Shown here: positions 59,601-64,000 of the stretch, piece after piece
Layout of the letters: every line of letters starts with the position of its first letter
How positions within the stretch are numbered: position 1 is the stretch's first letter
DNA from: CAIVAT01 sp964473485
GTDB lineage: Bacteria > Bacteroidota > Bacteroidia > Bacteroidales > FEN-979
Assembly (NCBI GenBank): GCA_964473485.1
Contig: CAYYPH010000019.1
Span: 1 to 64,000 of the forward strand
Direction: 5' to 3'
DNA: 64,000 nt
Translations under genes and position numbers: made by a program
Notes under the pieces: generated by a model
Seen by the model: only the letters and a program-made list of their open reading frames with translations
Database searches by the model: none
Told to the model about the DNA's origin: nothing

Positions 59601-60623
59601 CTAAAGTGCTCCTGTAAACTGGCGGAGAAACCTTACGTCGTTCTCAAAGAACAGCCTCAGGTCGCGGATCTGGTATTTCAGCATCGTGATGCGTTCGATG
59701 CCCATACCGAAGGCATAACCGGTGTACTTCCGGCTGTCGATCCCGCAATTCTCAAGCACATTGGGATCAACCATACCGCATCCCAGGATCTCGACCCAGC
59801 CGGTGTTCTTGCAGATGTTGCACCCCTTGCCACCGCATATATTACAGCTCACATCCATCTCGCCCGATGGCTCGGTGAAGGGGAAATAACTGGGCCGCAG
59901 CCGGATCTGCGTCTGCTCCCCGAACATCTCACGGGCAAAATGCAATAGGGTCTGCTTCAGGTCGGCAAACGACACTTCCCGGTCGATATAGAGCCCTTCC
60001 ACCTGGTGAAAGATGCAGTGGGCCCGGGCCGAAATGGCCTCGTTGCGGAAAACGCGACCGGGAAAGATCTTCCGGATCGGGGGTTGGCTCCTCTCCATGG
60101 TGCGTATCTGCACAGAAGATGTGTGTGTACGTAAAAGTATTTCAGGATCCGTGGAGATGAAAAAGGTGTCCTGCATGTCGCGCGCCGGGTGGTCGTGGGC
60201 AAAGTTGAGGGCCGTGAAATTATGCCAGTCGTCTTCGATCTCGGGACCCTCCTCCACAGTAAACCCGATCCGCCCGAATATGTCGATGATCTCGTTGCGG
60301 ACGATCGAAAGGGGATGACGGGATCCTGGCTGCATGTGATCGCTCGGCCTCGTCAGGTCGGCCATCCCTGAACCCTCTTCCGCTTTCCTTTCAAACTGTT
60401 GCTTCAGGCTGCCGATCTTCTCCTGTGCCTGGTTCTTAAGGTCATTCAGCAACAGGCCGATCTCGCGCTTCTGATCATTCGGCACCGACTTGAAATCATC
60501 GAACAGCGCCGGAATCACCCCCTTCTTGCTAAGATAACGTATCCGGAGTTGCTCCACCTCCTCTGCGTGCTGCGCAGTGAGGCGGCCGATCTCCTCCAGC
60601 AGGTCAAGAATCCTCGATTTCAT
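59601..60623 (-). CDS. pheS: phenylalanine-tRNA ligase alpha subunit
   Basis: It charges tRNA-Phe together with PheT (not in the window). ATG 60623 gives 'MKSRILDLLEEIGRL' and 340 residues, the normal size; a TTG six codons upstream is less likely. Motif 2 is in 'HTSSVQIRTMERSQPPIRKI' and 'GRVFRNEAISARAHCIFHQV', and motif 3 in 'YAFGMGIERITMLKYQIRDL'. A metal-type 'MDVSCNICGGKGCNICKNTG' insert is the usual Cys-rich segment of bacterial PheS. Confidence 0.96.
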   Translation of the reverse strand: MKSRILDLLEEIGRLTAQHAEEVEQLRIRYLSKKGVIPALFDDFKSVPNDQKREIGLLLNDLKNQAQEKIGSLKQQFERKAEEGSGMADLTRPSDHMQPGSRHPLSIVRNEIIDIFGRIGFTVEEGPEIEDDWHNFTALNFAHDHPARDMQDTFFISTDPEILLRTHTSSVQIRTMERSQPPIRKIFPGRVFRNEAISARAHCIFHQVEGLYIDREVSFADLKQTLLHFAREMFGEQTQIRLRPSYFPFTEPSGEMDVSCNICGGKGCNICKNTGWVEILGCGMVDPNVLENCGIDSRKYTGYAFGMGIERITMLKYQIRDLRLFFENDVRFLRQFTGAL

Positions 60624-60745
60624 TGATTTGAAATTGGCCAAGCCACCTGCGCGCTATCGTGGGGAACACGCTACGCGATCAGGCGGACCGGCAGATAATA
60701 AATACGGTTGATTTTCACGGTTGAATGGCAACCTCCACTCAGGCT

Positions 60746-61396
60746 TTATTCAACGATCCTGATCGTCATTTTGATATCCTTTGCCGGACGGTCGCCGGGA
60801 CCCTTTTCACAGGCAGCGATCTTGTCGATCACATCGAGACCCTCGGTGATCTCGCCGTAAACGGTGTATTGGTTATCCAGAAAAGGGGTTCCGCCGACCG
60901 TCTCATAGATCTTCTTCTGCTCCGGGGTGTAATTGCCGGTAAGCTGGGCGGCACTCATCTTTTTACCCTGGACAATGTAAAACTGCGATCCCGAGGAAGC
61001 CTTGGCCGGGTTTACCTGGTCGCCCTGGCGGGCTGCTGCAAGCGCACCTTTCTTGTGAATGAACTTCGTATTGAATTCGGCAGGAACCGTATATCCCGGA
61101 CCTCCCACTCCCAATTGCTGACCGGGTTTCGCATTTTTCGAATCGGGGTCGCCGCCCTGGATCATGAAACCGCTGATAACGCGGTGAAACAGGAGGCCAT
61201 CGTAAAAGCCTGATTTGGCAAGCTTCACAAAATTATCACGGTGCTTCGGGGTCTCGTTGTAAAGGATCCCCGTCATGTCGCCATAATCGGTATGAATGAC
61301 AAATTTTACCACTTTTTGTTCTGATTTGGTCTGTGACATCAAGGTAAGATTAAAAATGAAAACTGTTGCAAGTAAGGTTAATGCGATTCTTTTCAT
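60746..61396 (-). CDS. peptidylprolyl isomerase, cyclophilin type (exported)
   Basis: A signal peptide (MKRIALTLLATVFIFNLTLM) precedes the cyclophilin domain: 'VIHTDYGDMTGILYNETPKH', 'GFYDGLLFHRVISGFMIQGG', 'GPGYTVPAEFN', 'KGALAAARQGDQVNPAKASS' and 'GSQFYIVQGKKMS'. The active-site Arg (FHR) and Gln (MIQ) are present. It is likely to help fold periplasmic or exported proteins. A minus-strand TACTTTTG at 61417-61424 is a good -7 box. Confidence 0.92.
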   Translation of the reverse strand: MKRIALTLLATVFIFNLTLMSQTKSEQKVVKFVIHTDYGDMTGILYNETPKHRDNFVKLAKSGFYDGLLFHRVISGFMIQGGDPDSKNAKPGQQLGVGGPGYTVPAEFNTKFIHKKGALAAARQGDQVNPAKASSGSQFYIVQGKKMSAAQLTGNYTPEQKKIYETVGGTPFLDNQYTVYGEITEGLDVIDKIAACEKGPGDRPAKDIKMTIRIVE

Positions 61397-61689
61397 GGTT
61401 AATGGTTTTGGTCGTGCAAAAGTACGGAATTTCTTTCACCCGGCAGGCTCGTTCACCGGGAATTCTCCAATTTTCGTCTGGCCTGAACGCCTTCCGGTCG
61501 ACTTCCACTCAACAAATCCCTTCTCCTGCCATAATTTTGCCGCCCGAACGTCAAAATAGCACCTTAGCCCCATGTTTTGGCAGGTTTTGAAATGATCTGA
61601 TTTAATTTATGCTATGGGTGAGTACCCGTACTGACAAGCTTCCTGATAACTGAAAGTTCATTTATTGAGGAATTAAAAAGTGAAAAAAG

Positions 61690-62256
61690 ATGAAAAACGC
61701 AATGTATGGAAATGACATGGACCGGATGCCCGACTGGGCATTCAAAACCATGGCCTTCTTGTTCCGGGTCACCGACCTGTTCAAATCACCGGCCGGGAAA
61801 CTCAATCCCTTTAACATTCAAAAGGGCCAGACCGTGGTCGATTACGGTTCGGGAACCGGCAGGTACCTGGAACAGGCAGCGATGCTGGTCGGTCCGGGCG
61901 GAGTCGTGTACGCAGTTGACATTCAACCACTCGCAGTTGAAGCGGCAAAAAAAGTGGCCGTAAACTGCTCACTTCCCAACATCAGGCCGGTCCTCACCGA
62001 CGGAAAATCTGTGAACATCCCGGATGGTTCTGCCGACATAATCTATGCCCTCGACATGTTCCACATGGTCAGTGACCACAAGGGATTCCTGGGCGAACTT
62101 AACAGGATCGCCAGACCTGGCGGCCTGTTGTTTCTTGAAGATGGTCACCAGCCGCGCGAAAGATCAAGAGAAAAAGTCGTAAATTCGGGCCAATGGGAAA
62201 TCGTGGAAGAGACCAAGGGGTTTATGAAGTGCAGGAAAATCAAAATGAAAAGTTAA
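61690..62256 (+). CDS. class I SAM-dependent methyltransferase
   Basis: Motif I is 'VVDYGSGTGRYLEQAAMLVG', motif II 'GVVYAVDIQPLAVEAAKKVA' and the post-I acidic part 'DIIYALDMFHMVSDHKGFLG'. 'IARPGGLLFLEDGHQPRERS' is the UbiE-like motif III. The substrate is unknown. The Lys-rich end (MKCRKIKMKS) runs into an AAAATCAAAATC repeat and may be partly repeat-derived. The next gene lies 52 bases downstream. Confidence 0.85.
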   Translation: MKNAMYGNDMDRMPDWAFKTMAFLFRVTDLFKSPAGKLNPFNIQKGQTVVDYGSGTGRYLEQAAMLVGPGGVVYAVDIQPLAVEAAKKVAVNCSLPNIRPVLTDGKSVNIPDGSADIIYALDMFHMVSDHKGFLGELNRIARPGGLLFLEDGHQPRERSREKVVNSGQWEIVEETKGFMKCRKIKMKS

Positions 62257-62305
62257 AAAGCAAAGTGAAAAGTCGAAAATCAAAATCAAAAATCAAAATA
62301 CAAAA
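62257..62305. repeat. AAAATCAAAATC intergenic repeat
   Basis: AAAATCAAAATCAAAAATC units and the similar AAGTGAAAAGTCG fill the 52-bp gap between the methyltransferase gene and the NAD(P)-binding gene. Confidence 0.5.
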
Positions 62306-62308
62306 CCT

Positions 62309-62947
62309 ATGAAAATTTTGATTCTGGGGGCCACAGGGCGCACAGGCGGCAGGATCGCCACAATGGCTAACAACTCCGGCCATAAAGTAACAGCCATCGT
62401 CAGAAACCTTCAGAAAGCCACGCTGCCGTTTGTGGAGTATATGGAAGGTGCACCTGCCGACGGTGCCCTGCTCACCCGAACATTGACCGGCATCGACGCC
62501 GTGGTGGTTGCGCTGAATATCAACCGGGTATCCGATAATCCATGGGCAAAAGTAGCCTCCCCGCTCACCCTGATCTCTGACACCGTCAGCGCGCTCATCC
62601 CGGCCATGGAACAGAACGGTGTGAAGCGGATCGTGACCATCAGCGCATCGGGGGTGGGAGATTCGTGGAGCGATATGCCGTTGGCCGGCAAACTCTTCAT
62701 CCGGTATTCGAATATCTGGAAAGCCTACCTTGATCACGACCGCCAGGAGAAACTGCTTCGCTCGTCCGGCCTCGACTGGACCATCGCCCGTCCCGTCATG
62801 CTGAATGACAAACCTTCGGAAAACTACCGGACCGCAACAGGAAAAGCGCTTTCACCCTCCATCCCGCGCAATGCCGTGGCAAAATTCGTGGTCGACACAC
62901 TGGAGCAGCGAACGCACATCAGGGAGATAGTGGCATTGTTTGAATGA
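62309..62947 (+). CDS. NAD(P)-binding SDR-like protein
   Basis: The dinucleotide-binding loop is 'MKILILGATGRTGGRIATMA' (GxxGxxG). 'VVVALNINRVSDN' and 'VKRIVTISASGVGDSWSDMP' follow the atypical SDR / NAD(P)H-binding (NmrA-, BVR-B-like) pattern, and 'SSGLDWTIARPVMLND' is typical of the family. The active Tyr is less clear. The substrate is unknown. It probably shares a transcript with the methyltransferase gene. Confidence 0.82.
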   Translation: MKILILGATGRTGGRIATMANNSGHKVTAIVRNLQKATLPFVEYMEGAPADGALLTRTLTGIDAVVVALNINRVSDNPWAKVASPLTLISDTVSALIPAMEQNGVKRIVTISASGVGDSWSDMPLAGKLFIRYSNIWKAYLDHDRQEKLLRSSGLDWTIARPVMLNDKPSENYRTATGKALSPSIPRNAVAKFVVDTLEQRTHIREIVALFE

Positions 62948-63083
62948 GTGATTGAGTGAATGAGTGAATGAAAAATTGATTGAATGATTGATTGATTGAT
63001 TGATCTATTTTTCCCTAATCGCTAATCCCTAATCCCCAATCCCTAATTTTGAATTTTGACATTTGCATTTTGAATTTTGAATT
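62944..63083. repeat. composite intergenic repeat (GAGTGAATGAG, TGATTGATTGA, TAATCCCTAATCCCC, TTTTGAATTTTGA)
   Basis: The same module order as at 38176-38412 but with a TAATCGCTAATCCC unit in place of TTGCCTATTGCC. It lies between an NAD(P)-binding gene and the thymidine kinase gene, which are convergent. Confidence 0.65.
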
Positions 63084-63087
63084 ATCT

Positions 63088-63672
63088 TCATCCCTCCTCT
63101 TCCCTCCTTTTTTCAGTGTAGCATCTGCGGCAAAGCGGTTCATAGGTGTCGGTGGCGCCGAGCATCACCAGGTGGTCGTCGTGGATCTTGCGGTGGGTGT
63201 ATTGGGCCAGGTCGCCGCAGTTCATGCAGATGGCGTGCACCTTGGTCACATCCTCGGCGATGGCGATCAGCTCGGGCATGGGGCCGAAGGGTTTTCCGAG
63301 GTAGTCCATGTCAAGGCCCGCCACGATGACGCGGATTCCATTGGCGGCAAGGGTATTGCAAACTGCGGGCAATTCGCTGTCGAAAAACTGCGCCTCATCG
63401 ATCCCCACCACGTTGACATCATTGGTAAGCAGCAGGATTTGGGAAGCCGACTGGACAGGCGTCGACAGGATCGCATTTTCATCATGCGACACCACGTTCA
63501 GCTCATCGTACCGCTTATCCACCTCCGGCTTGAAAATCTCCACCTTCTGGCGGGCTATCCTGGCACGTTTCAGCCGCCGTATCAGCTCCTCGGTCTTGCC
63601 CGAGAACATCGAACCGCAGATCACCTCGATCCATCCCAGGCGGTCTACCTGATTATTTTTCTCAATCTGCAT
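63088..63672 (-). CDS. tdk: thymidine kinase
   Basis: It phosphorylates thymidine in the salvage pathway. The P-loop is 'VICGSMFSGKTEELIRRL' and the DNA-level neighbour 'VVGIDEAQFFDSELPAVC' holds the catalytic Glu. The lasso/zinc part is 'AICMNCGDLAQYTHRK' with 'YEPLCRRCYTEKRREE' (four Cys). The length of 194 residues is normal for type II thymidine kinases. A minus-strand TATCTTTG at 63714-63721 is the probable -7 box. Confidence 0.96.
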   Translation of the reverse strand: MQIEKNNQVDRLGWIEVICGSMFSGKTEELIRRLKRARIARQKVEIFKPEVDKRYDELNVVSHDENAILSTPVQSASQILLLTNDVNVVGIDEAQFFDSELPAVCNTLAANGIRVIVAGLDMDYLGKPFGPMPELIAIAEDVTKVHAICMNCGDLAQYTHRKIHDDHLVMLGATDTYEPLCRRCYTEKRREEEG

Positions 63673-63713
63673 CCGGCAGGGGTAAAAATTGTAATTTTAT
63701 GGCTGTTTTGAGA

Positions 63714-63721
63714 CAAAGATA
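63714..63721 (-). promoter_or_regulatory. -7 box of tdk
   Basis: TATCTTTG on the minus strand lies about 40 bases before the tdk start. No -33 element was recognised. Confidence 0.45.
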
Positions 63722-63751
63722 CAACTTTTAGCGGTTCTGTAGATCGAACGG

Positions 63752-63830
63752 GCAGGAATGGGGTGAACAGGTGAGCAGGTGAACAGGTGAACAGGTAAGC
63801 AGGTGAACAGGTGAGCGGGTGAGCAGGGAA
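63752..63830. repeat. GGTGAACAGGTGAGCA minisatellite
   Basis: About nine degenerate units of 8-16 bases (GGTGAACA / GGTGAGCA / GGTAAGCA) lie in the gap before the last gene. Confidence 0.65.
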
Positions 63831-63894
63831 ACGGATGGACAGAATTTTGGTTAAAACTTCGAATCAGGCCACTGGCCGTGATATCCATATCAAA

Positions 63895-64000
63895 ATGAAC
63901 AAACTGATCATCAAGGAAGAGCTGAAATGGCTCATCGAGGCCATCAATGAACAGTTCGCGACCGTCCGCGAGTACGAGGACCGGATCCCGCAGATCGAAT
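63895..64000 (+). CDS. unidentified protein, N-terminal fragment (3' end outside window)
   Basis: The frame is open to the window end. From ATG 63895 it reads 'MNKLIIKEELKWLIEAINEQ' and then FATVREYEDRIPQIE, an amphipathic helix rich in Glu, Ile and Lys. An in-frame ATG at 63835 would add 20 residues. No family can be named from 35 residues. Confidence 0.45.
   Translation, partial: MNKLIIKEELKWLIEAINEQFATVREYEDRIPQIE

Overview
The window comes from a Bacteroidota chromosome, probably a Bacteroidales-type anaerobe and possibly an environmental or metagenome-assembled genome. Four things point there: many secreted proteins ending in type IX secretion (T9SS) type A sorting domains; promoters of the Bacteroidota form TTG-N19-TAnnTTTG; an RprXY-like two-component pair and an IPExxxVDY-family gene; and a near absence of Shine-Dalgarno sites. 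Gene order is dense, with AT-rich simple repeats in many gaps.

Layout. (1) 1-7.8 kb: carbohydrate genes. These are the end of a GH92 alpha-mannosidase, a class I mannose-6-phosphate isomerase with an extra N-terminal domain, a ROK sugar kinase, two related secreted beta-propeller proteins and a secreted esterase. The first three could take mannosides to fructose-6-phosphate. (2) 7.8-9.0 kb: a DUF4143 ATPase. (3) 9.2-37.2 kb: the accessory centre of the window. Four paralogous membrane histidine kinases (HK1-4) and three NarL/LuxR response regulators (RR1-3) are interleaved with eight large secreted proteins: a beta-helix protein, two YCF48/BNR-repeat proteins, a FISUMP protein, a GH43-like propeller, an M28 peptidase, a kelch protein and a subtilisin. 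(4) 37.4-64 kb: mostly housekeeping genes. They include a radical SAM protein, B12-dependent ribonucleotide reductase, an outer-membrane TolB/barrel protein, an MBL hydrolase, glycosyltransferase 9, TatD, SRAP, acylphosphatase, rsmI, an RprXY pair, pgi, purN, acpP-fabF-rnc, an ABC1 kinase, pheS, a cyclophilin, a methyltransferase, an NAD(P)-binding protein and thymidine kinase.

Main finding. Eight promoters in the 9-34 kb region carry a shared 18-bp element, TAnnAC-N6-SKKATW, whose first base lies 39 or 40 bp upstream of the first base of a -7 box. It precedes all three regulator genes and five secreted-protein genes. The sites fall into three sequence classes (TACGAC, TAACAC and TACTAC) that follow the three HK-RR modules. 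I infer three paralogous, insulated, autoregulated signalling modules that control T9SS cell-surface proteins. In addition, all four kinases carry an in-frame insertion at the same beta-turn of their ATPase domain, derived from a palindromic DNA repeat.

Other points: a candidate small RNA of about 105 nt with its own promoter, operator-like palindrome and terminator upstream of pgi; a 55-bp inverted repeat flanking the ABC1 kinase gene; intergenic repeats that are read through as protein tails; and a small protein built of exact 25-residue repeats. No rRNA, tRNA, CRISPR array, insertion sequence or phage gene was seen.
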